From an uncultured Eubacteriales bacterium (GTDB taxonomy: Bacteria; Bacillota; Clostridia; Oscillospirales; CAG-272), in the NCBI GenBank assembly GCA_934462885.1, contig CAKSJC010000103.1:1-6190 (forward strand): a stretch of 6,190 bases of DNA. Reading direction: 5' to 3'. The first letter of the stretch is position 1. The number at the start of each line of letters is the position of its first letter. A model generated the notes under the pieces. The model was given only the letters and a program-made list of their open reading frames with translations. It was not told where the DNA came from and made no database searches. A program made the position numbers and the translations under genes. This document shows, one piece after another, positions 1-5,160 of the stretch.

Positions 1-286
1 TGTCCGACGCGAATATTACGATAAGATAAATGACACAAAGTGCAAACTCTATTTCAACCGTTTTCTTATCGATAAATTACGGTATCAATGGAATAGCCGC
101 TCCACGCAAATACGAGGGTACGGATACCGACTTTTTTTTATACAATCCGACGCATTTCAGCATTTCGTATACTGCAACCGTCGAAAGGAAAGCCATAACT
201 GCCGGAAAGACAAAAGTATCGGAAAAATAGCATACAGGTATAAACAAAGCTATGGCGCATATTGCCGTTATCGTTCGTTTAATCAT
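1..286 (-). pseudogene. cdsA: Phosphatidate cytidylyltransferase (CDP-diglyceride synthase), 5' part, interrupted by an in-frame TAA
   Basis: CdsA is an integral membrane enzyme that makes CDP-diacylglycerol from phosphatidic acid and CTP, the precursor of bacterial phospholipids. The visible N-terminus (MIKRTITAICAIALFIPVCY, then further hydrophobic stretches and the motif AVYEMLKCVG) fits the first membrane segments of the family, and the position directly after uppS is the classic one. The ATG at 284-286 has a purine-rich Shine-Dalgarno (AGGAAGG, 296-302) about 9 nt upstream. The frame meets TAA at 77-79 after 69 residues. Beyond it the same frame stays open to the window edge and reads FIDKKTVEIEFALCVIYLIV..., again a charged loop followed by a membrane-like segment, as expected for continuing CdsA. 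The stop therefore looks like a point nonsense change or a base-call error rather than the natural end. The remaining ~180-200 residues, including the catalytic C-terminal region, lie outside the window, so I cannot say whether the rest is intact. Confidence 0.75.
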
Positions 287-379
287 AAATATTTACCTTC
301 CTGTTTTTTACCGCACATATCTTAACAACCTGTACGGTTCTTTCGGTGTAATTCCGTGAGTACCGATTCGCAAAACGGT

Positions 380-1111
380 TTAGTTTTCATCTGCGATTTT
401 ATCAAGTCCGCCCCATCTTCTCTTACGGCTTGAAAAAACGATTGCCGCTTTATCCACGTCGTCGGTTGAAAAATCCGGCCACATCTTGTCGGAAAAATAC
501 AGTTCGGAATACGCGCACTGCCACAAAAGAAAGTTTGAGATGCGTATCTCGTCGCCAGTTCTTACAATGAGATCGGGATCAGGACATCCTTTTGTATAAA
601 GGAATTCCGAGATGTCATTTTCGGTGATTTCAGTTTTGCCTGCTTTTATAAGCTCACGCACAGCGTTTGTTATCTCTGCGCGTCCTCCGTAATTCAATGC
701 TATATTCAGTCTGTACGCTCTTCCCGCAGTCTCGTTTTCAAGCTCAGCTGTTTTCTTCCCGATATTCTCTCCGAGTCCGGCAGGATCACCGATAAACTTG
801 AACTCAATGTCTTTTTCGTCCGCAGCTTCTTTTATATAAGAAAGAAGTATCTTAAAAATCGCATTGATTTCATGCTTCGGCCGCTTGATGTTTTCAGTCG
901 AAAAAGCGTATACAGTACAGCATTTTATACCGATCTTTTTACAGTATCTGACAATTGTCTTGAAGTTTGAGGCTCCTGCCGCATGTCCCGCTTCTCTGGG
1001 CAATCCTTTCGCGTTCGCCCATCTTCCGTTCCCGTCCATTATAAACGCTATATGATTAAGACCGCTTTTTTCGACTATCTCATTCATTGTCAAGCCGTTG
1101 TAATCTACCAT
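380..1111 (-). CDS. uppS: Isoprenyl transferase / undecaprenyl diphosphate synthase
   Basis: This is a cis-prenyltransferase that condenses isopentenyl diphosphate units onto farnesyl diphosphate to give undecaprenyl diphosphate, the lipid carrier for peptidoglycan and other wall polymers; the enzyme acts at the cytoplasmic face of the membrane. The 243-residue length is normal for the family. Hallmarks are HIAFIMDGNGRWA at residues 20-32, with the catalytic Asp26 that binds Mg/diphosphate, the substrate-tunnel motif YAFSTENIKRP, the NYGGRAEI segment, and the C-terminal RTGDEIRISNFLLWQCAYSE region that binds IPP diphosphate, followed by the MWPDF motif. The ATG at 1111 is preferred because AAAAAGGTG lies just upstream. 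An internal ATG nine codons in (1087) has no comparable site. It follows frr by 107 nt, a gap that contains an unusual hairpin, and precedes cdsA by 93 nt. Nothing is missing or broken. Confidence 0.96.
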   Translation of the reverse strand: MVDYNGLTMNEIVEKSGLNHIAFIMDGNGRWANAKGLPREAGHAAGASNFKTIVRYCKKIGIKCCTVYAFSTENIKRPKHEINAIFKILLSYIKEAADEKDIEFKFIGDPAGLGENIGKKTAELENETAGRAYRLNIALNYGGRAEITNAVRELIKAGKTEITENDISEFLYTKGCPDPDLIVRTGDEIRISNFLLWQCAYSELYFSDKMWPDFSTDDVDKAAIVFSSRKRRWGGLDKIADEN

Positions 1112-1150
1112 AATTCACCTTTTTACTAAATTTGTTTAATCAATGAGCGC

Positions 1151-1188
1151 GCCCGGAAATCATACGACTAAAGCCGCAGCCTCCGGGC
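1151..1188 (-). other. Imperfect stem-loop in the frr-uppS gap, no U-tract
   Basis: On the transcribed strand, a perfect 7-bp outer stem pairs GCCCGGA (1182-1188) with TCCGGGC (1151-1157). Inside it a second helix can form between TGCGGC and GTCGTA around a TTTA loop, with two G-U pairs. The RNA downstream is gcgctcattgatt rather than a U-run, so I do not call it an intrinsic terminator. It could be an RNA-processing or stability element, or a Rho-related pause site. No role is shown by the sequence. Confidence 0.5.
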
Positions 1189-1218
1189 GATCATCTTCTA
1201 TTTGATTTGAGTACAAAC

Positions 1219-1773
1219 TCAGATCTCCATGATTTCCTTGTCTTTTATCGCTGTTATATTATCAATTTCCTTGATGAACTTATCAGTAAGATCCTGTATT
1301 AATTTATCGGACTGCTTCTGTTCATCTTCGGTTATTTCGCTGTTCTTCTTCATTGATTTTATCTTTTCGTTAGCTTCGCGACGTATATTTCTTATGGATA
1401 TCTTTGCTTCTTCGCTCATTTTAGCGATATTCTTTTTGATCTCTTTTCGGCGCTCCTCGGTGAGCTGAGGGAAAACAAGTCGGATAACTTTGCCGTCGTT
1501 CATAGGAGTTATACCTACGTCCGATGTGAGGATAGCTTTTTCAATCGATTTAAGAGTTGTTGAATCCCACGGTTGTATAATAAGAGTCTTGGGGTCTGTA
1601 ACCTTTACCTCCGCCATCTGCGTAATGGCCGTAGGTGAGCCGTAGTAGTCAACAGTCACTTTTGATATCACAGCCGTATTCGCTCTTCCGGCACGGATAA
1701 CTGAAAGCGCTTCTTTGTAGACTTCGATAGACTTCTGCATTTTTCTTTCATATTCTTTTGTATCGATGTTCAT
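1219..1773 (-). CDS. frr: Ribosome recycling factor
   Basis: RRF works with EF-G after termination to split the post-termination 70S complex so that the subunits can be reused. The protein is 184 residues, against about 185 for most family members. The conserved core is visible: the first long helix ending in RAGRANTAVI (residues 28-37), the beta domain with VDYYGSPTAITQMA, the DPKTLIIQPWD strand, SDVGITPMNDGKVIRL, and the family signature PQLTEERRKEIKK leading into the second helix with SIRNIRREAN. The C-terminal third is highly charged and helical (KSMKKNSEITEDEQKQSDKL), as expected of the three-helix bundle. The start at 1773 is supported by AAGGAG (1782-1787) 8 nt upstream. It lies 62 nt behind pyrH with no terminator between them, so the two are probably cotranscribed. 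Confidence 0.97.
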   Translation of the reverse strand: MNIDTKEYERKMQKSIEVYKEALSVIRAGRANTAVISKVTVDYYGSPTAITQMAEVKVTDPKTLIIQPWDSTTLKSIEKAILTSDVGITPMNDGKVIRLVFPQLTEERRKEIKKNIAKMSEEAKISIRNIRREANEKIKSMKKNSEITEDEQKQSDKLIQDLTDKFIKEIDNITAIKDKEIMEI

Positions 1774-1835
1774 ATACTATTCTCCTTTATATTCTTTTTC
1801 TTCTGTTTGATTTTACGCTTTCTAATTTATAAAAA

Positions 1836-2609
1836 TCAATATAAAACGGTCTCGGAGTTTTTATCTGATGTTACGAGTGTTCCTATCTCTTCTCCGGATG
1901 CTGCACGGATAATGTTTTCGGGATCTGACAGAGCAAACACATACATATCAATCTTCTGTTCCTTTGCCAGTGCGGAAGCTGCCACATCGGTTGCCTTTAG
2001 ACCTTTTTCGAGACACTCGTCATATGAAATAACCTTATATTTCTTAACGTTATGATCCATATTTCCGTTGGCATCACGCGGGTCTCTCTCATATATTCCG
2101 TCTATATTTTTCGCCATAAGTATTATATCAGCCGAGATTTCCGCTCCTCTTACTACAACCGCTGTATCCGTTGTAACAAAAGGAACTCCTATTCCTGCGC
2201 CGAATATGACCACTGTTTTATTTTTGAGCTTTTCAACAGCTTTTCTGTAATCGTAAGGTTCTGCGACACTGTTCATCTGAACCGCCGACATTACAGTCAC
2301 AGAACATCCTTTCTTTTCGATGGCGTCCTCAAGTCTGAGGCAGTTTATCATTGTCGCAAGCATACCCATCTGATCGGCACGCGCTCTTTCCAAACCTTTT
2401 CCGTAAGCGCCTCTCCAGATATTTCCCGCTCCGATAACTATTCCTATCTCAAGATTGTCATCGTGCATACGTTTTATGACGTCTGCAATTTTTTCAATTG
2501 TCTCGATGTCGAATATCTCTTCGGTTTCGCCTTTTTCGTTTTTCTTTGCGATAGCCTCACCGGAAAGCTTTAATAATACTCTATGAAAACGTTTTCCTTT
2601 TTTATCCAT
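1836..2609 (-). CDS. pyrH: Uridylate (UMP) kinase
   Basis: PyrH phosphorylates UMP to UDP with ATP, feeding UTP/CTP synthesis; the bacterial enzyme is a hexamer of the amino-acid-kinase fold. Visible motifs are VLLKLSGEA (residues 11-19, phosphate binding), GIVIGAGNIWRG (56-67, nucleotide loop), DQMGMLATMIN (79-89), the TTDT segment at 146-149, and KNIDGIYERDPR (167-178). The length from the chosen start is 257 residues. I chose the ATG at 2609 over the in-frame ATG at 2633: GGGGA (2619-2623) lies 9 nt before 2609, whereas 2633 has no Shine-Dalgarno and sits only about 5 nt after the predicted transcription start. The loop before TTDT reads GAGIGVPFV, where many PyrH proteins have GTGNPFF, so the usual Asn is Val. 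The gene is separated from tsf by a terminator and has its own promoter. Confidence 0.96.
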   Translation of the reverse strand: MDKKGKRFHRVLLKLSGEAIAKKNEKGETEEIFDIETIEKIADVIKRMHDDNLEIGIVIGAGNIWRGAYGKGLERARADQMGMLATMINCLRLEDAIEKKGCSVTVMSAVQMNSVAEPYDYRKAVEKLKNKTVVIFGAGIGVPFVTTDTAVVVRGAEISADIILMAKNIDGIYERDPRDANGNMDHNVKKYKVISYDECLEKGLKATDVAASALAKEQKIDMYVFALSDPENIIRAASGEEIGTLVTSDKNSETVLY

Positions 2610-2618
2610 CTGATTTAT

Positions 2619-2623
2619 TCCCC
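2619..2623 (-). promoter_or_regulatory. Ribosome binding site deciding the pyrH start
   Basis: GGGGA on the coding strand lies 9 nt upstream of the ATG at 2609. The other in-frame ATG, 24 nt further upstream at 2633, has only AT-rich sequence before it (agaataaaaacaaata). This site lies inside the longer reading frame, which supports the shorter protein. Confidence 0.65.
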
Positions 2624-2644
2624 GGGTGATCATTATTTGTTTTT

Positions 2645-2673
2645 ATTCTACTATATTTCTATTAATTTGTAAA
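2645..2673 (-). promoter_or_regulatory. Sigma-A-type promoter for pyrH-frr-uppS-cdsA
   Basis: On the minus strand the -35 box TTTACA (2668-2673) and the -10 box TAGAAT (2645-2650) each match consensus at five of six bases and are separated by exactly 17 nt. The predicted start of transcription is near 2638, leaving a 5' leader of about 30 nt before the pyrH ATG at 2609. The promoter lies immediately after the tsf terminator, which makes a separate transcription unit plausible. AT-rich intergenic DNA can mimic promoters, so this remains a prediction. Confidence 0.75.
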
Positions 2674-2675
2674 TA

Positions 2676-2691
2676 GGAATTTGCGAATTCC
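2676..2691. repeat. 16-bp near-perfect palindrome abutting the pyrH -35 box
   Basis: GGAATTTGCGAATTCC reads the same on both strands except at one base pair of its two half-sites. It sits between the U-tract of the tsf terminator and the -35 hexamer of the pyrH promoter, two bases from the latter. That is a typical place for an operator or activator site. No regulator is encoded nearby and I do not recognise the motif as that of a named family. Confidence 0.45.
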
Positions 2692-2692
2692 G

Positions 2693-2724
2693 AAAAAAAA
2701 TCCCGTCAAGATTATGACGGGATT
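2693..2724 (-). terminator. Intrinsic terminator after tsf
   Basis: The RNA of the minus strand forms a perfect 9-bp stem, AATCCCGTC (2716-2724) with GACGGGATT (2699-2707), around an 8-nt loop, directly followed by a run of eight U (2693-2700). It begins 14 nt after the tsf stop codon. The form is canonical and should end, or strongly attenuate, the rpsB-tsf transcript before pyrH. Confidence 0.92.
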
Positions 2725-2738
2725 CAAAGAAAACCGAA

Positions 2739-3671
2739 TTACTGAGCCTTACCTGTAAGTCTTGCGATCTCTTCGGCAAAGTCGTCTTCTCTCTTTTCAA
2801 GGCCTTCACCCTTTTCATAGAGTACGAAGCTGTTGATTTTAATGTCTCCGCCGAGAGCTTTTGCTGTTGCTTCAACATACTTGGAAACAGACATACTGTC
2901 GTCTTTAACGTAAGGCTGTTCGTTAAGGCAAGCTCTTTCATAGAACTTACCGATTCTGCCGTCAACCATTTTGTGGATGATCGCGTCAGGTTTGTTTGCC
3001 ATCTTTTCGTCGTTCTTAATCTGAGCAACGAGTATCTCTTTTTCTTCAGCAAGTACCGATTCAGGAACATCTTCCTTTGCAACGTATGTCGGAGGAGTAC
3101 CTGCCGCTACCTGGAGACAAATATTCTTTGCGAATTCAGCGAATCCGTCCTTAGCTGCGATTGCGGGATCAACGTCGAATTTTACGATAACGCCTGCTAT
3201 GCCGCCGCCGTGAACGTATGTTGAAGTAATGCCGTCAACGATAACAAAACGGCGGATATTCATGTTTTCACCGATAGTGAAGATCATATCTTTAAGCTTT
3301 GCTTCAACAGTGAAGTCAGCATCATACTGCATAGCCTTAAGGGCATCGATATCTGCCGGCTTGTTTGCAACTACTACTTTAAGGATATTTCTTACGAAAG
3401 TCTTAAAGGTTTCGTTCTTTGCAACAAAGTCTGTCTCGGCATTTACTTCGATCATTGCAGTGGTATTGCCTTCGGAATATATATCAACAACGCCTTCAGC
3501 AGCGATTCTGCCTGCTTTTTTATCAGCCTTGCCAAGACCCTTTTCGCGAAGTATCTTTATAGCCTCATCAAAGTTACCGTCAGCTTCAACTAAAGCTTTT
3601 TTGCAGTCCATCATACCTGCGCCGGTTTTGCTTCTGAGTTCATTAACCATTTTAGCTGTGATTGCTGCCAT
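2739..3671 (-). CDS. tsf: Elongation factor Ts
   Basis: EF-Ts is the guanine nucleotide exchange factor that releases GDP from EF-Tu in the cytoplasm. The 310-residue product is full length. Residues 1-55 form the N-terminal UBA-like domain with the signature LRSKTGAGMMDCKKAL (12-27) and GNFDEAIKILREKGL. The core contains AETDFVAKNETF (78-89), whose TDFVAKN segment contacts the EF-Tu nucleotide pocket. It continues with IGENMNIRRF (133-142), YVHGGGIAGVIV (152-163) and LQVAAGTPPTYV (186-197). The C-terminal module holds GRIGKFYERACLNEQPYVKD (238-257). The ATG at 3671 is preceded by AGGAG (3682-3686) at a 10-nt spacing. The gene lies 51 nt behind rpsB with no terminator between them, so the two are presumably one transcript, which ends at the strong terminator just downstream. 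Confidence 0.98.
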   Translation of the reverse strand: MAAITAKMVNELRSKTGAGMMDCKKALVEADGNFDEAIKILREKGLGKADKKAGRIAAEGVVDIYSEGNTTAMIEVNAETDFVAKNETFKTFVRNILKVVVANKPADIDALKAMQYDADFTVEAKLKDMIFTIGENMNIRRFVIVDGITSTYVHGGGIAGVIVKFDVDPAIAAKDGFAEFAKNICLQVAAGTPPTYVAKEDVPESVLAEEKEILVAQIKNDEKMANKPDAIIHKMVDGRIGKFYERACLNEQPYVKDDSMSVSKYVEATAKALGGDIKINSFVLYEKGEGLEKREDDFAEEIARLTGKAQ

Positions 3672-3722
3672 AATATTTTAACTCCTGTTTTTTTATATAA
3701 ATTTTAGACGTAAAACTTGAAA

Positions 3723-4460
3723 TTATTCAGCGTCAGCTTCTGCTTCTTCAGCAGCGGGTTCAGCTTCTGTCATCTGTTCGCCCTGTTTTCCTTCGAGAAC
3801 AGCGTCGGCAATAACCGAAGTAATAAGTCTGATACCGCGAATAGCGTCATCGTTTCCGGGAATAACGTAATCTGCGTCGTCGGGATCGCAGTTCGTATCG
3901 ACGATAGCAACCACCGGGATACCGAGCTTTTTGCATTCGAGAACTGCATTGTGTTCTTTTCTCGGGTCAACGATGAACACTGCTGAAGGAAGACCTTTCA
4001 TGTTCTTAATACCGCCGAGGTTCTTTTCAAGGTTGTAGATCTCTTTCTGGAGTGCAGCAACTTCTTTTTTGGGAAGCATATCGAATGTGCCGTCTTCCTG
4101 CATCTTTTCAAGAGAACGGAGTCTTTCGATAGATGTTTTTATTGTTTTGTAGTTTGTGAGCATACCGCCGAGCCATCTTACGTTAACGTAATACATGCCG
4201 CAGCGTTCAGCTTCTTCACGGATTGTATCTGCAGCCTGCTTTTTTGTACCGACGAAAAGGATAGTTCCGTTTTCTTCGGCTACGCTGCGAACAAACATAT
4301 AAGCTTCTTCGAATTTCTTGATTGTCTTCTGAAGGTCGATGATATAAACACCGTTTCTTTCGGTGAAGATATACTCAGCCATCTTAGGGTTCCAACGTCT
4401 TGTGTGGTGTCCGAAATGAACGCCTGCTTCGAGAAGCTGTTTAATAGAAACGATAGACAT
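3723..4460 (-). CDS. rpsB: 30S ribosomal protein S2
   Basis: S2 binds 16S rRNA at the head/body junction of the 30S subunit late in assembly and helps to dock S1-type factors. The 245-residue product starts MSIVSIKQLLEAGVHFGHHT, where LLEAGVHFGH is the family N-terminal signature. It continues with RRWNPKMAEYIF, the VRWLGGMLTNYKT segment, the basic LPKKEVAALQKE helix of the coiled-coil insert, PSAVFIVDPRKEHNAV, and the IPVVAIVDTNCDPDDADYVIPGNDDAIR block. The last ~25 residues are acidic and Ala/Glu-rich (AEPAAEEAEADAE), a common disordered tail. The start at 4460 is set by AAGGAGG (4469-4475) 8 nt upstream. An in-frame ATG at 4490 would place that Shine-Dalgarno inside the gene and is rejected. 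The gene heads the translation-factor pair with tsf. Confidence 0.98.
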   Translation of the reverse strand: MSIVSIKQLLEAGVHFGHHTRRWNPKMAEYIFTERNGVYIIDLQKTIKKFEEAYMFVRSVAEENGTILFVGTKKQAADTIREEAERCGMYYVNVRWLGGMLTNYKTIKTSIERLRSLEKMQEDGTFDMLPKKEVAALQKEIYNLEKNLGGIKNMKGLPSAVFIVDPRKEHNAVLECKKLGIPVVAIVDTNCDPDDADYVIPGNDDAIRGIRLITSVIADAVLEGKQGEQMTEAEPAAEEAEADAE

Positions 4461-4661
4461 ATTAATGTCCTCCTTCGGTTTTTCCACCATACCGCATATA
4501 GACAGCCGCCGTGGATTTCATGATGATATTTATTCAAGAATAATCTTCTTTTATCTCATGTCATACGGCAAAACTTTAGCTTTCGCCGCGTATTTGGCAC
4601 CGGGCTGCAATGTTTCCGGTATGTGTGATATATTTTTATGTATGTCTTTTTTTACATACAC
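4461..4661 (-). promoter_or_regulatory. Long 5' leader of rpsB-tsf with several potential hairpins
   Basis: About 200 nt separate the predicted transcription start from the rpsB ATG, long for a simple leader. On the RNA strand I see a 7-bp stem TGTATGT/ACATACA (4639-4660), a 9-bp hairpin GCGGCGAAA/TTTTGCCGT with two G-U pairs (4565-4589), and a weak 5-bp TCCAC/GTGGA closure (4483-4515) just upstream of the Shine-Dalgarno. None has a U-tract. Known biology: S2 represses its own operon through the leader in E. coli. That the same happens here is inference. No uORF or known riboswitch motif was recognised. Confidence 0.45.
4469..4475 (-). promoter_or_regulatory. Strong ribosome binding site deciding the rpsB start
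   Basis: AAGGAGG lies 8 nt before the ATG at 4460, a near-perfect anti-Shine-Dalgarno match. It rules out the longer in-frame start at 4490, which would add ten residues (MVEKPKEDIN) not seen in S2 proteins. Confidence 0.9.
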
Positions 4662-4667
4662 TTAAAA

Positions 4668-4696
4668 AGTGTACCATATTTACACATAAAAATCAA
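4668..4696 (-). promoter_or_regulatory. Candidate extended -10 promoter for rpsB-tsf
   Basis: On the minus strand TTGATT (4691-4696) serves as the -35, followed by a 17-nt spacer and TACACT (4668-4673) as the -10. A TGG directly precedes the -10, which gives the extended TGn motif. It lies in the gap after the PRC-barrel gene, where no other gene competes for the sequence. Transcription would begin near 4661. Confidence 0.6.
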
Positions 4697-4731
4697 CCGA
4701 TTTAGTCATGTTCATATTTTTTTTACATTTC

Positions 4732-5043
4732 TCATGGACAGAACCATGGCTTTTTCTTTTTATGATTTTTTTCGTCATTACATTCGCAGTGTTTGTGATC
4801 GCACTCTTCGTGATCGGCAAAATCAACCAGTATCGTATCCTCGCCTATACACGTGATTTTCTCCCACGGAATCTTCAATGATTTTTTCTGTGCGTTGAAG
4901 CCGAAAAAGTTATCTGAAACAAATATGGCCTTTATTTTACCGCATTCTGTGTCTATAAGAAAATCGCATATATAACCGAGTCTTTTCCCGTTGCACAGAT
5001 TAACGACATCCTTTTCACGCAGTTCCGCACTGCTCAGCGTCAT
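4732..5043 (-). CDS. PRC-barrel protein, YlmC/YmxH sporulation-type family, with His/Cys-rich tail
   Basis: This is a 103-residue protein with no signal peptide or membrane segment. Residues 1-75 have the PRC-barrel pattern of the YlmC/YmxH family: a start near LSSAELREKDVVNL, then CNGKRLGYICDFLID, a beta-strand GKIKAIFVSD, and the closing SLKIPWEKITCIGEDTILVDF. Family members are small proteins common in endospore-forming Firmicutes; their molecular role is not well defined. Residues 78-102 form an unusual tail with four His and four Cys (H78, C81, H83, H85, C86, C88, H94, C102) interrupted by a Lys run, which could bind metal. The start is the ATG at 5043. It follows the solute-binding protein's terminator and precedes the rpsB promoter, so it is probably a single-gene unit. 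I saw no convincing promoter in the ~60 nt upstream and no clear terminator downstream. Confidence 0.85.
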   Translation of the reverse strand: MTLSSAELREKDVVNLCNGKRLGYICDFLIDTECGKIKAIFVSDNFFGFNAQKKSLKIPWEKITCIGEDTILVDFADHEECDHKHCECNDEKNHKKKKPWFCP

Positions 5044-5050
5044 ATTGTTC

Positions 5051-5056
5051 ACCTCC
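5051..5056 (-). promoter_or_regulatory. Ribosome binding site deciding the PRC-barrel gene start
   Basis: GGAGGT lies 7 nt before the ATG at 5043. The in-frame GTG at 5052 overlaps this site and so cannot be the start, which trims three residues (GTG-Asn-Asn) from the longest reading frame. Confidence 0.85.
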
Positions 5057-5102
5057 GGAGCATCATATGTAATATTTTATTGGTGAAACACATCGTTTAT
5101 GT

Positions 5103-5138
5103 AAAAAAGGACGTTATCACTTGCGATAACGTCCTTTT
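5103..5138 (-). terminator. Intrinsic terminator after the solute-binding protein gene
   Basis: A perfect 14-bp stem pairs AAAAGGACGTTATC (5105-5118) with its complement (5125-5138) around a 6-nt loop. On the minus strand the stem runs into six U (5103-5108). It begins 22 nt after the stop codon at 5161. The plus strand also has a broken T-run beyond the stem (TTTTAATTTTTATTTT), so it could act in both directions, although no gene on the plus strand needs it. Confidence 0.93.
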
Positions 5139-5160
5139 AATTTTTATTTTCCGTTAAGAA

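Noticed and set aside
77..79. TAA as a recoded sense codon in this organism
   Set aside because: Several intact genes here (uppS, tsf, rpsB, the solute-binding gene) end at TAA at the expected family length, so TAA is a normal stop.
30..230. Plus-strand open frame opposite cdsA
   Set aside because: It is antisense to the CdsA reading frame, has no ribosome binding site I can see, and its product looks like nothing recognisable.
2052..2573. 173-codon plus-strand open frame
   Set aside because: It lies wholly antisense to pyrH, and its Cys/His/Phe/Tyr-rich translation is typical of a reversed coding strand.
2607..2633. Upstream in-frame ATG at 2633 as the pyrH start
   Set aside because: It has no Shine-Dalgarno and lies about 5 nt from the predicted transcription start; the ATG at 2609 has GGGGA at 9 nt and gives the standard length.
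3229..3681. 150-codon plus-strand open frame
   Set aside because: It is antisense to tsf, with a low-complexity Ser/Ala/Ile composition expected of a shadow frame.
4458..4490. Longer rpsB reading frame starting at 4490
   Set aside because: The strong AAGGAGG at 4469-4475 would lie inside the coding region, and the extra residues do not belong to the S2 N-terminus.
4639..4660. Hairpin TGTATGT/ACATACA as a terminator for the PRC-barrel gene
   Set aside because: The stem is only 7 bp and AT-rich, its loop is A-rich, and it is followed by A-rich rather than U-rich RNA; it also falls right at the predicted rpsB transcription start.
5057..5102. Promoter for the PRC-barrel gene (TTTCAC with TATGAT, or a sporulation sigma site)
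   Set aside because: The best sigma-A pairing has only a 15-nt spacer, and I could not match a sporulation sigma consensus well enough to support a call.
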